Below, in pieces: positions 1 to 7,417 of a stretch of 36,186 nucleotides of DNA. Position numbers and translations under genes: made by a program. How positions within the stretch are numbered: position 1 is the first letter of the stretch; the number at the start of each line of letters is the position of its first letter. Below the pieces are notes generated by a model. The model saw only the letters and a list, made by a program, of their open reading frames with translations. It ran no database searches and had not been told where the DNA came from. The DNA is taken from assembly GCA_019422485.1 (NCBI GenBank), contig JAHZDG010000007.1, forward strand, positions 39,369-75,554. The letters are read 5' to 3'. Source of the DNA: Alistipes sp. Its GTDB lineage: Bacteria > Bacteroidota > Bacteroidia > Bacteroidales > Rikenellaceae.

Positions 1-370
1 CGAGATCATTCAGCTGGGGGGCATTATTCGTCACTCTTCCGCTTCGGCGGTCAGCGAATATGCGGTTGATATGTTGCGGAATTTTTCGTGCAGCAAGCTC
101 TTTCTGGGTGTGGACGGCATCGACCCCGAATATGGGTTGAGCACGACCCATCTGCAGGAAGCGACGCTGAATCGGGCCATGATCGAGGCTGCCACGAAAA
201 CTATCGTGTTGGCCGATTCTTCCAAGTTCGGGCGCCGGGGGTTCAGTAAAATCTGTAACATGAGCGATATCGATCTGGTGATTACGGATTCGGGTCTGCC
301 TCCGAAGATGTTGAAAGGATTACAGGAACAGGGTGTTAAGGTGACGATGGTTCCTCTTCCGGAGGAGTAA
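1..370 (+). CDS. DeoR-family transcriptional regulator, C-terminal part (truncated by window start)
   Basis: The frame is open from base 2 to a TAA at 368-370, giving about 122 residues of a DeoR-type sugar-phosphate sensing domain. Typical features of the family C-terminus are visible: IIQLGG at the start, KLFLGVDGID, then the TIVLADSSKFGRRGF stretch and the DLVITDSG end. The N-terminal helix-turn-helix lies outside the window. Such proteins usually repress sugar or nucleoside catabolic operons in the cytoplasm; the target cannot be read here. A very long hairpin follows within 80 bases and probably ends the transcript. The identity is well supported by the conserved C-terminal motifs; the ligand is unknown. 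Confidence 0.85.
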   Translation, partial: EIIQLGGIIRHSSASAVSEYAVDMLRNFSCSKLFLGVDGIDPEYGLSTTHLQEATLNRAMIEAATKTIVLADSSKFGRRGFSKICNMSDIDLVITDSGLPPKMLKGLQEQGVKVTMVPLPEE

Positions 371-446
371 TCGCGTGGATCCGCACAGTTTTTTGATGTT
401 CCGCCGTGCTGCCGAATCCGGTTAGTACTCGCGAAATAAGTTATGT

Positions 447-498
447 AAGAAAGAACGGAAATGGAAGTTGATACTTCCATTTCCGTTCTTTCTTTTGA
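447..498 (+). terminator. Long perfect hairpin terminator after the DeoR gene
   Basis: A perfect inverted repeat of 21 bp (447-467 with 474-494) encloses the 6-nt loop TTGATA and runs into a T-rich tail on the plus strand. The stem is longer than a usual intrinsic terminator and would also work on the opposite strand. Confidence 0.75.
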
Positions 499-725
499 TT
501 GAGGTGTCGGATCCTCGAGACGAAAGGGAACAGATCGGCGAGCCAGTGGGCGATGGTGTTCGGCCTCCCGAAAACCGTACCGTTTGTCATAGGCGTATCT
601 TCGCCATTTGTTCTGATCAACAGTGGGTAGAAGAAGAGAAAAGGGGACGATGAGTCCTCGGAGAGAACCATGATTTGGGTATAAATATCCGTAATGGGTA
701 TACAAAAACTCCCCGATAGCAGAAG
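499..725. other. Intergenic stretch without a supported gene
   Basis: Both strands carry short open frames (for example 441-671 minus), but none has recognisable motifs or a good start. Nothing beyond the upstream hairpin and the downstream promoter box is supported. Confidence 0.5.
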
Positions 726-733
726 TAACTTTG
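726..733 (+). promoter_or_regulatory. Bacteroidales -7 promoter box for the CMD/cupin gene
   Basis: TAACTTTG matches the Bacteroidetes TAnnTTTG -7 consensus exactly. It predicts transcription starting near 740, about 30 bases before the ATG at 770. It also argues against the upstream TTG at 731 as start codon, because that codon lies inside the box. No good -33 TTTG is seen. Confidence 0.55.
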
Positions 734-769
734 TTTTGGAAAATCCGGAAACCTTTAAATGATCCTCAG

Positions 770-1591
770 ATGACTCGAATCATTCTTTTTGCGCTTGTCG
801 CATGGGCAATAAACTTTACAGCAGTTATGGCACAGGAAAAAATCAAACAAACGGCTGGCCGGGACCAGCTGGGAGCGTTTGCTCCCAAATTCGCGGAACT
901 CAACGATGATGTGCTTTTCGGGGAGGTGTGGAGCCGTACCGATCGTCTCGGGTTACGCGATCGCAGTTTAGTTACCATTACGTCGCTGATCAGTCAGGGC
1001 ATTACCGACAGCTCGTTGACCTATCATCTGCAAACTGCAAAGCAGAACGGCATTACACGGACCGAAATCGCTGAAATTCTTACGCATATCGGTTTTTATG
1101 CCGGATGGCCCAAGGCCTGGGCGGCGTTTCGGTTGGCCAAAGAGGTATGGGCGGAAGAGGTGACCGGAGAGGAGGCCAAAGCGGCTTTTCAACGGGAAAT
1201 GATTTTCCCGATCGGAGAACCGAATACCGCTTATGCCCGGTATTTTGTTGGAAATAGCTATCTGGCACCGATTTCACAGGAACAGGTGAATGTTTTTAAC
1301 GTTACGTTCGAACCGGGATGTCGTAATAACTGGCACATTCATCACGCCACGAAAGGCGGTGGGCAGATGCTGATCGGAGTGGCCGGTCGAGGCTGGTACC
1401 AGGAAGAGGGTAAACCGGCGGTTGAGATTCTGCCCGGTACGGTGATTCATATTCCGGCCAACGTCAAACATTGGCATGGGGCAGCGGCCGATAGCTGGTT
1501 TGCGCATTTGGCCTTTGAAGTTCCGGGAGAAGCCGCCTCGAACGAATGGCTCGAACCGGTATCGGAGGAGGCCTATCTTCAACTGAAATAG
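770..1591 (+). CDS. Secreted carboxymuconolactone decarboxylase / cupin fusion protein
   Basis: This 273-residue protein starts with a signal peptide (MTRIILFALVAWAINFTAVMA, then QEK) and is probably periplasmic. A CMD/AhpD-like helical domain spans roughly residues 35-120; it lacks the AhpD CxxC pair, so peroxidase activity is not expected. A cupin barrel follows, with metal-binding histidines in NNWHIHH and in VKHWHGA. Fusions of this type occur in Bacteroidales and are annotated from the two domains; the substrate is not known. The ATG at 770 is preferred over the upstream TTG at 731 because it puts the signal peptide at the N-terminus and lies just after a -7 box. The gene stands alone, with about 370 bases of spacer on each side. 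Confidence 0.85.
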   Translation: MTRIILFALVAWAINFTAVMAQEKIKQTAGRDQLGAFAPKFAELNDDVLFGEVWSRTDRLGLRDRSLVTITSLISQGITDSSLTYHLQTAKQNGITRTEIAEILTHIGFYAGWPKAWAAFRLAKEVWAEEVTGEEAKAAFQREMIFPIGEPNTAYARYFVGNSYLAPISQEQVNVFNVTFEPGCRNNWHIHHATKGGGQMLIGVAGRGWYQEEGKPAVEILPGTVIHIPANVKHWHGAAADSWFAHLAFEVPGEAASNEWLEPVSEEAYLQLK

Positions 1592-1917
1592 TCCCGAACT
1601 GTCCGATCGAAGCGTGGCGACGGTATTGAATCACGGAAGATTCGGTTAGGAGACCGTTGCCGAACAGGTGCTCGAGCGGATGCGGTAGGAACGATCAGGG
1701 AAATGACAATTCCCTGCCTGTGTCGTCGTCGGAATGAACCGAAATGCAAGAATGCGATTCCGAAAGGGACTAATCGATAGGGAAAAGGAACTGTCTCTTC
1801 TTACATGGAGTCAGTTTCCTTGGAAATCGGAAGGCGCTGTTTTCATGCATGAGAAATATCTGTAATCGAGGTAAATACTCCGGGGATTCGTATACCTGGT
1901 TGCCGAATGCGATTCTC
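1592..1917. other. Intergenic stretch without a supported gene
   Basis: No open frame with family features is visible on either strand. A weak inverted repeat (AAGGAACTG near 1785 against CAGTTTCCTT near 1812) may end the upstream transcript. A promoter box closes the region. Confidence 0.4.
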
Positions 1918-1925
1918 TACTTTTG
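1918..1925 (+). promoter_or_regulatory. -7 promoter box for the lipoprotein-AraC operon
   Basis: TACTTTTG matches TAnnTTTG and lies 34 bases before the ATG at 1960, a usual leader length. GTTG about 18 bases upstream is a partial -33 match. Confidence 0.5.
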
Positions 1926-1959
1926 TGCCGATGGCATAACGTATTGAGTATAAAGAAAG

Positions 1960-2493
1960 ATGGTGAAAAACAGGTGGTTATTTTCGATGCTGATAGGTGT
2001 GTTTGTTATGATGGCGGCATGTGCGCCTGCGGATGACAGCACATGGACACCCGAAGTTGTCGAACGCCCCTCTACTACGGAGACCGAGGAGGAACATGAT
2101 CCCGATGATGAATCAGAAAATATGGAAAACAAAACCCTTCAAATAACGGTTCAGGGCCGTTCGTTTACGGCCACTTTGGTGGAAAACTCTTCAACGGCAG
2201 CTTTGGTGGAACGCTTGTCCGCAGGCGACATTGACATTCGCATGGAGGATTATGGCGATATGGAAAAGGTGGGAACCTTGAGCTTTTCGCTGCCGAGAAA
2301 CGATGAGCAGATGGCGACTTCACCCGGAGACTTGATTTTGTATCAGGGCAATTCGCTGGTGATCTATTATGACACCAATGCCTGGCGGCTTACCCGTTTG
2401 GGAAAAGTGGATGGGGTGACCTCTCGGGAGCAGATGCTGGCTTTGCTGGGAGGAAAAGGGGCGGTGACCGTAACCTTGTCTTTGAAGGAATGA
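1960..2493 (+). CDS. Lipoprotein with cyclophilin-like fold domain
   Basis: The 177-residue product begins with a hydrophobic signal and a lipobox ending in cysteine (VMMAAC, Cys21), followed by an acidic threonine/glutamate-rich linker. From about residue 58 to the end it matches the small cyclophilin-like fold family: TVQGRSFTATLVENSSTAALVERL near the start, then a LSFSLPRND segment, PGDLILYQGNSLVIYYD and a final short beta segment. It should be anchored in the envelope. Members lack prolyl isomerase residues and have no firm function. Its stop overlaps the AraC start (ATGA), so the two are probably translated together. Confidence 0.8.
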   Translation: MVKNRWLFSMLIGVFVMMAACAPADDSTWTPEVVERPSTTETEEEHDPDDESENMENKTLQITVQGRSFTATLVENSSTAALVERLSAGDIDIRMEDYGDMEKVGTLSFSLPRNDEQMATSPGDLILYQGNSLVIYYDTNAWRLTRLGKVDGVTSREQMLALLGGKGAVTVTLSLKE

Positions 2494-3404
2494 AATCGTT
2501 AGTCGTTCAGACGATTGCTCATTGCAATGAGCTGTTTGCGGCCCCTAATCTTCATCCGTTGGTCAGTCTGATTCGATGGCCGAAGGCAAAGTCGTTTCCG
2601 GTATCGCTTTGTTTCGGGTTCTATACCGTGTGGTTGAGGGGGACTCAGGGATGTTGTCCGGCGGCATTCGGACAGGGGACCTGTGATTTCTGCGAAGGAA
2701 CTTTGCTTCCGGTGCAACCGGGTAACCGGGTGGAGGGTTCCTGGTGGACGGACACGGGAGGGGCAAAAGAGGGTTGGTTGCTCTGTTTTCATCCCTCTCT
2801 GTTCGAGGGAAATCGGATGTCCGGACGATTGGAGTCGTATACTTTTTTCAGGTATGCCGGCAACGAGGCGCTGCATCTTTCCCTGCGTGAACGAAAAATC
2901 GTGGAACGGGAGGTACAGTGTCTTGAAGAGGAGCTTTGTCGGGGAGTGGATGAGTATAGTTGTGCGATTCTGGCCGATCGGATTCTGTTGTTATTGGATT
3001 ATGTCGCTCGTTTTTACCGGCGTCAGTTTATCTTGCGGCACGAAGCGAATCGACGACGGGTCGTGGAGGCCGACCGATGGTTGGAAGCTTTTTTCCAGTC
3101 CGGACAGGCGCGTCATGAGGCTGAATGGGCATTAGGGCTTTTCCCTCAGCAGTTCGACTGCTCGCCGGCCTATTTCAATGATCTGTTGAAGGTGGAAACC
3201 GGGAAAAGTGCAGGCGAATATTTCCGTTGCAAACAGATCGGTTACGCCGAAAAATTGTTGAAACAGGGCGGCAAAAGTGTGGAAGAGGTGGCGGCTGAGT
3301 TGGGCTTTCCGACCGATCGGGCTTTCTGTGCGCTGTTCGAGCAGTTGAAGGGGAGGGCGCCAGAGTCGTTCAGAAATCATAGAGACAGGAAGCCGTTGAG
3401 TTGA
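2490..3404 (+). CDS. AraC-family transcriptional regulator
   Basis: The gene codes for 304 residues. The last 100 or so form the double helix-turn-helix of AraC/XylS proteins, seen as YFNDLLKVETGKSAGEYFRCKQIGYAEKLL..., then SVEEVAAELGFPTDRAFCALFEQLKGRAPESFR. The N-terminal part is a cupin-like sensor with several cysteines (CCPAAFGQGTCDFC); that cluster could bind metal or respond to redox, which is inference. ATG at 2490 overlaps the lipoprotein stop by 4 bases. The reading frame is intact although the prophage target site begins only 9 bases after the stop codon, so the insertion removed nothing from the protein. Confidence 0.85.
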   Translation: MKSLVVQTIAHCNELFAAPNLHPLVSLIRWPKAKSFPVSLCFGFYTVWLRGTQGCCPAAFGQGTCDFCEGTLLPVQPGNRVEGSWWTDTGGAKEGWLLCFHPSLFEGNRMSGRLESYTFFRYAGNEALHLSLRERKIVEREVQCLEEELCRGVDEYSCAILADRILLLLDYVARFYRRQFILRHEANRRRVVEADRWLEAFFQSGQARHEAEWALGLFPQQFDCSPAYFNDLLKVETGKSAGEYFRCKQIGYAEKLLKQGGKSVEEVAAELGFPTDRAFCALFEQLKGRAPESFRNHRDRKPLS

Positions 3405-3412
3405 TATCCGTG

Positions 3413-3417
3413 CTTGA
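3413..3417 (+). repeat. Target-site duplication, copy at genetic right end of prophage
   Basis: CTTGA directly precedes TGAAAAACCGG; the second copy follows ...GAATTACA at 35594-35598. Five-base duplications flanking 5'-TG...CA-3' ends are the signature of Mu-type transposition. This pair was the only one found on checking each TG in 3400-3620 against the CA dinucleotides near the other boundary. Confidence 0.7.
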
Positions 3418-3423
3418 TGAAAA

Positions 3424-3449
3424 ACCGGAGGAAGAAGATAGGCTCCGGT
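3424..3449 (-). terminator. Outward-facing terminator at the genetic right end
   Basis: ACCGGAG (3424-3430) pairs with CTCCGGT (3443-3449). Read on the minus strand the stem is followed by TTTTTCA, and that CA is the inferred last dinucleotide of the prophage. It would stop phage transcription at the junction; on the plus strand it could also end the AraC transcript. Confidence 0.6.
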
Positions 3450-3495
3450 GTCGTTTGTTATAATCGGCAAAACGAAAACTCCAGCCGTTTTTCGA

Positions 3496-3524
3496 GATAT
3501 TTCAAGGTGAACGCTTGAAATATC
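3496..3524. repeat. Perfect 11-bp inverted repeat in the right-end region
   Basis: GATATTTCAAG and its exact complement CTTGAAATATC are separated by 7 nt. The TTCAAG core also occurs in the left end (minus strand, positions 6-11 from the terminus). This makes it a candidate transposase-binding site; the sequence alone cannot prove it. Confidence 0.5.
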
Positions 3525-3545
3525 GACAATTTTACACAACAATTA

Positions 3546-3582
3546 AACCCCCTTTAATCACTCATTAAAGGGGGTTATTTTT
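3546..3582 (+). terminator. 13-bp perfect hairpin, likely bidirectional terminator
   Basis: AACCCCCTTTAAT (3546-3558), loop CACTC, ATTAAAGGGGGTT (3564-3576), then ATTTTT on the plus strand. It lies just past the methylase stop codon. CTTTAAT...CATTAAA strongly resembles 35479-35496 at the other prophage end. Confidence 0.65.
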
Positions 3583-3658
3583 GGAAACGCCTTGAAACAA
3601 TTATATAATTGTATTATTATGGGGTATAATGTCATTTTTGTAGGCCCCCAGGGGAAGT

Positions 3659-4465
3659 TCAAAATAATTGTTGAGTAATAGCGTCCCGTTGATCATAATT
3701 ACAAACCATCCATTCTTCTTGTTTTCGACGATTTTCTTTGCTGGCCGTGATTGTTCGTTCAATACGATGAATAATCCATCCATGCCTTGAGGCATATTGC
3801 TCGATCATACCCAAAGGAAACATGGTGAGCATAAATTTGCCTTGAACTGAGCTTAGAAGCTGTAACAATTGCTCCATATTGCCTTCATTAAAACTGCCTT
3901 CATAATGGCCACAATCACTATTTATATAAGGAGGATCAACGAAATGAAAAGCTTCAGAACAATCATATCTCCTAATTATCTGCAAGGCATCATCATTCTC
4001 GACTGTCACATTTTCAAGTCGCTTACATAACTGCTCTGTGAATTCATCTTTTGCATTGGTTATCTTCAAGGCCGTTGTTCCCCCTCGATCGTAACCAAAT
4101 GTTCCGTCCTGCATGGATGCAAAAGACAGTTTGGATAAAGCCCAAATTGACCAAGCCCATTGAGCTGGACTAAAAAAGTCAGGATACGTGTTAATATGCA
4201 ATGCATGCGCATGCTGATCACGCGAATGCAATGTGGCCTCAATCTCCGCTTTGAGCATTGGATAGTGACGTTTTGCTACCAAGTAGAAGTTAACCAGCCC
4301 TCGATTGATATCATTGACGACTTCACAATCCGCAGGTCTTTTGGCAAATAGTACCGCACATCCTCCGCAGAACGCCTCTGTATATACTTTGTGTTGAGGG
4401 ATCAACGGCAAAATATGTTTAAGCATAGTTTGTTTCCCGCCGTAATAAGTAATCGGTGTCTTCAT
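3659..4465 (-). CDS. Dam-type (D12 class) DNA adenine N6-methyltransferase
   Basis: The 268-residue protein has the D12 class order: TYYGGK at the N-terminus, the AdoMet-binding AFCGGCAVLF (motif I) near residue 32, and the catalytic DPPY (motif IV) near residue 176. The C-terminus (EWMVCNYDQRDAI) is typical of the family. It would transfer methyl from S-adenosylmethionine to adenine N6, shielding phage DNA from host restriction; the recognised sequence is unknown. No restriction gene is adjacent, so it is an orphan. It is the last gene at the genetic right end, the position of com/mom in Mu. A terminator at 4623-4654 separates it from the tail operon, so it is probably expressed separately. 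Confidence 0.88.
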   Translation of the reverse strand: MKTPITYYGGKQTMLKHILPLIPQHKVYTEAFCGGCAVLFAKRPADCEVVNDINRGLVNFYLVAKRHYPMLKAEIEATLHSRDQHAHALHINTYPDFFSPAQWAWSIWALSKLSFASMQDGTFGYDRGGTTALKITNAKDEFTEQLCKRLENVTVENDDALQIIRRYDCSEAFHFVDPPYINSDCGHYEGSFNEGNMEQLLQLLSSVQGKFMLTMFPLGMIEQYASRHGWIIHRIERTITASKENRRKQEEWMVCNYDQRDAITQQLF

Positions 4466-4483
4466 TTTGGGTTAGAATTTAAT

Positions 4484-4491
4484 TATCTTTG
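4484..4491 (+). promoter_or_regulatory. -7 promoter box for the small structured RNA
   Basis: TATCTTTG is a perfect TAnnTTTG on the plus strand, with TTTG at 4466-4469 upstream (14-nt gap, shorter than usual). Transcription would begin near 4498, at the start of the inverted repeat. Confidence 0.45.
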
Positions 4492-4495
4492 AGGT

Positions 4496-4593
4496 GCGAA
4501 ATCATAGCGCACGGGGAAATTACCCCCGGCGTAGGTGCGCTATGATTTCGCAGTCTCGACACCTTGATCTTCGGATTCGCCGGGGGATTTTTC
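4496..4593 (+). ncRNA. Candidate small structured RNA beside the methylase gene
   Basis: A perfect 17-bp inverted repeat (4496-4512 with 4535-4551) forms one long hairpin. CCCCCGGCG in its loop (4523-4531) is exactly complementary to CGCCGGGGG (4578-4586), which is followed by ATTTTT; this could form a pseudoknot or an alternative terminator stem. Between them lies a C(UUCG)G tetraloop hairpin (GATC-TTCG-GATT, 4565-4576). No open frame of interest overlaps. A perfect -7 box is directly upstream. An alternative is a structured leader of the methylase mRNA on the minus strand, but no minus-strand -7 box was seen between 4466 and 4620. Confidence 0.45.
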
Positions 4594-4622
4594 ATTGAAT
4601 AAACAGTATTTAAAGAGCATAA

Positions 4623-4654
4623 AAAAGGCAGGTAAGTTTCTTTACCTGCCTTTT
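4623..4654. terminator. Terminator of the tail operon
   Basis: AAAAGGCAGGTAA (4623-4635) pairs perfectly with TTACCTGCCTTTT (4642-4654). On the minus strand the stem is followed by a T6 run. It lies just downstream of the lipoprotein gene. Confidence 0.8.
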
Positions 4655-4666
4655 ATTAAGGTCGCT

Positions 4667-5239
4667 TTATTGCTTTCCGGCCTCCTTGAGAGCTCGCCAT
4701 TCGGCTCCGGTTATCGGATAGAAGGTGTAGGCCTCTTCGAACAACTTATAGCAGGTTTCATAATCTCCGGCCGCATAAGCCGCCTCGATTTCTCGCTGAG
4801 CCTTATCCAGTATCGCATTGGGGATATAGGCGATCGTATCAATGACATAATCCTTCCCAGTCCATTGTGGAGTACCCCAACCTGACCAGGACTCCAAGAT
4901 CACGTCACGACTTCCAATAAAATGATCCATTAACTCCCCTTTTTCATTGACAATATTAAAACCTTGCAGGACGATCCTCTCCCGGTCATAGTCTCGGTTC
5001 CAGTCTTCCAAAGCCCAAGGTACCGCCGATTTACTGATAACGATGACAGAGGCCTGTTGCACGATTTCCAGGGGTGTCAGATGTTCGGGATTTTCGGCCT
5101 CAGCTTCGGCTTTGACCGACTGTGGGGCATTGATGGCCAACATGGCATCAGGATCGAGCCCCTTGAATGGATCGTCTTTCTTGCAGGACATAAATAGCGT
5201 GAAGACAGTTAGCAACAAAAGTAAAATTTTCCCCTTCAT
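4667..5239 (-). CDS. Phage-encoded lipoprotein of unknown function
   Basis: The 190-residue product has a lipoprotein signal (LLLLLTVFTLFMSC, cysteine near residue 19) followed by KKDDPFKG, a charged start typical of Bacteroidetes surface lipoproteins. The rest is soluble, with two short tryptophan-rich stretches (ALEDWNRDYDRERI, SWSGWGTPQW) and a helical C-terminus. No family is recognised. It is the last gene of the tail operon, after the fibre. A membrane-anchored phage lipoprotein next to the receptor-binding gene could block superinfection by masking the receptor, as some phage lipoproteins do; this is inference from position and localisation only. Confidence 0.8.
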   Translation of the reverse strand: MKGKILLLLLTVFTLFMSCKKDDPFKGLDPDAMLAINAPQSVKAEAEAENPEHLTPLEIVQQASVIVISKSAVPWALEDWNRDYDRERIVLQGFNIVNEKGELMDHFIGSRDVILESWSGWGTPQWTGKDYVIDTIAYIPNAILDKAQREIEAAYAAGDYETCYKLFEEAYTFYPITGAEWRALKEAGKQ

Positions 5240-5279
5240 ACGTAATGCAATTATAGATTAAACAAAGTTAATGATTTTC

Positions 5280-6935
5280 TTAGTTGTACGACATGGTAAT
5301 AAAGAAAAACCCGGTATCCTCTAAGGTCCCAGCGCCGGTTCCTATCCATACATCGAAATAGGTTGTCGACATCTCGGACACCATGGGCGTATTGTCATAA
5401 GTATTGGTATCCCCTGGTATTATGGTGACCGTTACAACGTAGTTTGTATGGCCCATATTGTGGTAGACTCGATATTTGCCTGTAGATAACTTTGTAGAAC
5501 TACTACACCCGAAACCTCCTACAAGTGTACCACCAGAGGATACTCTGCCGCAACATTTAGAAGTTACCGATAATCCATCGAGTTTCTTTTTGTCGGCGGC
5601 AGACATCAGTCCGTTGGCGGATTGCGTGGCAACTGCAAGGTTCCCAGAATTAAACATCTTTTTCCATGACGTCCAATCTAAATCATTTGTTTTTGTTCTG
5701 ACAAACATCATGTCGCCAGTTGTTTGTGTAGCCATCTGGACAACCCAATTCCCATAACCACCTTGATAAACTAATACGGTCCCAAAATCACTATCTGGAG
5801 GTCTATTTACAGTACTTGTATTGTAAAAATATACACCGAATCCAGTTGCATCATTCAGATTATATCCATCCTCCTTCCATTGGTATCCAATATAATTAGA
5901 TGGATTAAAATTTCCAGAATCCCATACAGTATACTCCGTATCTACTTCCGGTTCTGCTGTATGTCGTTTCAACGGGCCGTTTGAGAGCAATAGCATAGAA
6001 ACATTGATATTCCCGTAAACCATGCGTTTCACTGTACTGGCAAAAGCCATGAAAGCGGCGATATTCTGACCTGAAGTATTGGACACTTTTACTCCGTCGG
6101 CCAAAACGAGATTTCCGGTCATCGTCCCTCCGCTTTTATCCAATTTACCGGCCAATGCCGCATTCATAGCCTCGGTAGTGGCCCGCTTCCCGATTTCATT
6201 CATGACGGTTGTAGCGAAATTCGGGTCGTTTCCCAAGGCCGCAGCCAATTCTTGAAGAGTATTGAGGGCCTCGGGAGATCCATCCACCAGGGCAGCAACC
6301 ACATGCTCGGCATAGGACTTGGCCGCAGCCAGCGTCGAGGCATCATCTTCCGCCCAGTTCGTACGCATTACTTCTTCACGCGAATCTGTGTACTCTTTGG
6401 CCGATCTTAAAGCCGCTTCGGCTTTATTCTGCGATCCTTCCGTAGTCTCTTTGGCACTCCACTGAGCCTTCTCTGTGTCGCTTACAAACCTGTGTTTGGC
6501 ATCTTGGATGGCATCCGTAAAATACCGTGTCCCGTTTTGCTGGATCATCAAATAAGGCACATCCTCTTGGGGGAGCACCGTGGAAGCTTTCGCCGTATAA
6601 TTATAAGCAATTGGCTTTACCTTGCCATCACCATATTCCCGAACACGTGCTTCATATTGCAAAGTCAGATAGACAGGCAGTGAGGTTCCTGATACACCTT
6701 CAAACGGCACGATCATGGTTGTCATCTTTTCCTGGTGGTCCTGTCCGGTCAGCACGACCAATCCAGGTGCAATATCAAAGGTACTTCCCGAGGTTGTTAT
6801 CTCGCAACCTTTTACAACACATGGACCGTATTGGGCGAAAAATCCATCCAGAGCCTTTAATGGTTCATTTTGAAGGTCCAAAAAGTCCTGATTATCCCAG
6901 TATTTTACTCCGACTTCTGCGTTCTGCCTTTTCAT
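5280..6935 (-). CDS. Tail fibre protein
   Basis: This 551-residue protein is the likely receptor-binding fibre. The N-terminus (MKRQNAEVGVKYWDNQDFLDLQ...) should attach to the baseplate. Helical segments near residues 180-260 (TLAAAKSYAEHVVAAL...LNTLQELAAALGNDPNF) resemble phage fibre shafts. The segment from about 350 to 435 (SNYIGYQWKEDGYNLND... to WTSWKKMFNSGNL) has the look of a pyocin-knob repeat. VATQSANGLMSAADKKKLDGL is a common fibre linker, followed by a compact C-terminal tip. It follows the gpI-like baseplate gene. No tail-fibre chaperone, invertase or diversity-generating reverse transcriptase is in the window. Confidence 0.85.
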   Translation of the reverse strand: MKRQNAEVGVKYWDNQDFLDLQNEPLKALDGFFAQYGPCVVKGCEITTSGSTFDIAPGLVVLTGQDHQEKMTTMIVPFEGVSGTSLPVYLTLQYEARVREYGDGKVKPIAYNYTAKASTVLPQEDVPYLMIQQNGTRYFTDAIQDAKHRFVSDTEKAQWSAKETTEGSQNKAEAALRSAKEYTDSREEVMRTNWAEDDASTLAAAKSYAEHVVAALVDGSPEALNTLQELAAALGNDPNFATTVMNEIGKRATTEAMNAALAGKLDKSGGTMTGNLVLADGVKVSNTSGQNIAAFMAFASTVKRMVYGNINVSMLLLSNGPLKRHTAEPEVDTEYTVWDSGNFNPSNYIGYQWKEDGYNLNDATGFGVYFYNTSTVNRPPDSDFGTVLVYQGGYGNWVVQMATQTTGDMMFVRTKTNDLDWTSWKKMFNSGNLAVATQSANGLMSAADKKKLDGLSVTSKCCGRVSSGGTLVGGFGCSSSTKLSTGKYRVYHNMGHTNYVVTVTIIPGDTNTYDNTPMVSEMSTTYFDVWIGTGAGTLEDTGFFFITMSYN

Positions 6936-6940
6936 GGTAT

Positions 6941-7417
6941 TTAGTTTTGAATGATCTTATAGGTTGCCGTCGCTTTTTTGTATTTCTCGATTTCAGCACG
7001 AACCAACTCGATATCAATGCCTGCAGGTATGTACACAATAAAATCCACATCATCGAACAAGGCCTGTTGTTCACCGGCAAAAGGCACCTGGCACATCGAT
7101 TCTGGATCAAAACCAAGTGGCAGCATCATCGTATTTCCCTCCCGTTCGTAACAAACCGGAAGCAGCCCGTCATCGAAAGTGACGATCTTGATAGCGATAG
7201 GTTCATTGAACTTTTTGCGTAGATAGCCCTCCAGAATAATCACCTGGCTGTTAACGCCAGTCATCATCCTGGTGTTGGATCGCCAGATTTCGAACTCGGC
7301 AAACAACTCCCGCAGGGGTGTAAGCAATGCCCTCAAAAACGCTAATCGATTCGGGGTTCGCTTATGTGAGGGAAGCTGCTGCCTGACCAGGTTATTTATG
7401 TTGATTTTCGGATTCAT
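6941..7417 (-). CDS. Baseplate/tail protein, probable gpI (Mu gp48) counterpart
   Basis: The 158-residue product has no motif I can name with certainty. It lies between the baseplate J gene, which its start overlaps by 4 bases (ATGA), and the tail fibre, the slot occupied by P2 gpI and Mu gp48. Those proteins join the baseplate wedge to the fibre. The N-terminus is basic (QQLPSHKRTPNRLAFLRALL) and the C-terminus is helical with alternating charge. The role is inferred from position. Confidence 0.65.
   Translation of the reverse strand: MNPKININNLVRQQLPSHKRTPNRLAFLRALLTPLRELFAEFEIWRSNTRMMTGVNSQVIILEGYLRKKFNEPIAIKIVTFDDGLLPVCYEREGNTMMLPLGFDPESMCQVPFAGEQQALFDDVDFIVYIPAGIDIELVRAEIEKYKKATATYKIIQN

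Noticed and set aside
441..671. Small ORFs between the DeoR and CMD/cupin genes
   Set aside because: They overlap the long hairpin terminator, lack starts with leaders and show no family pattern.
3113..3124. Alternative target duplication CTGAA (with 35638-35642)
   Set aside because: It would put the phage end inside the intact AraC gene, whose C-terminal helix-turn-helix continues normally past this point.
5280..6935. Diversity-generating retroelement or invertible fibre
   Set aside because: No reverse transcriptase, template repeat, invertase or inverted repeats were seen near the fibre gene.
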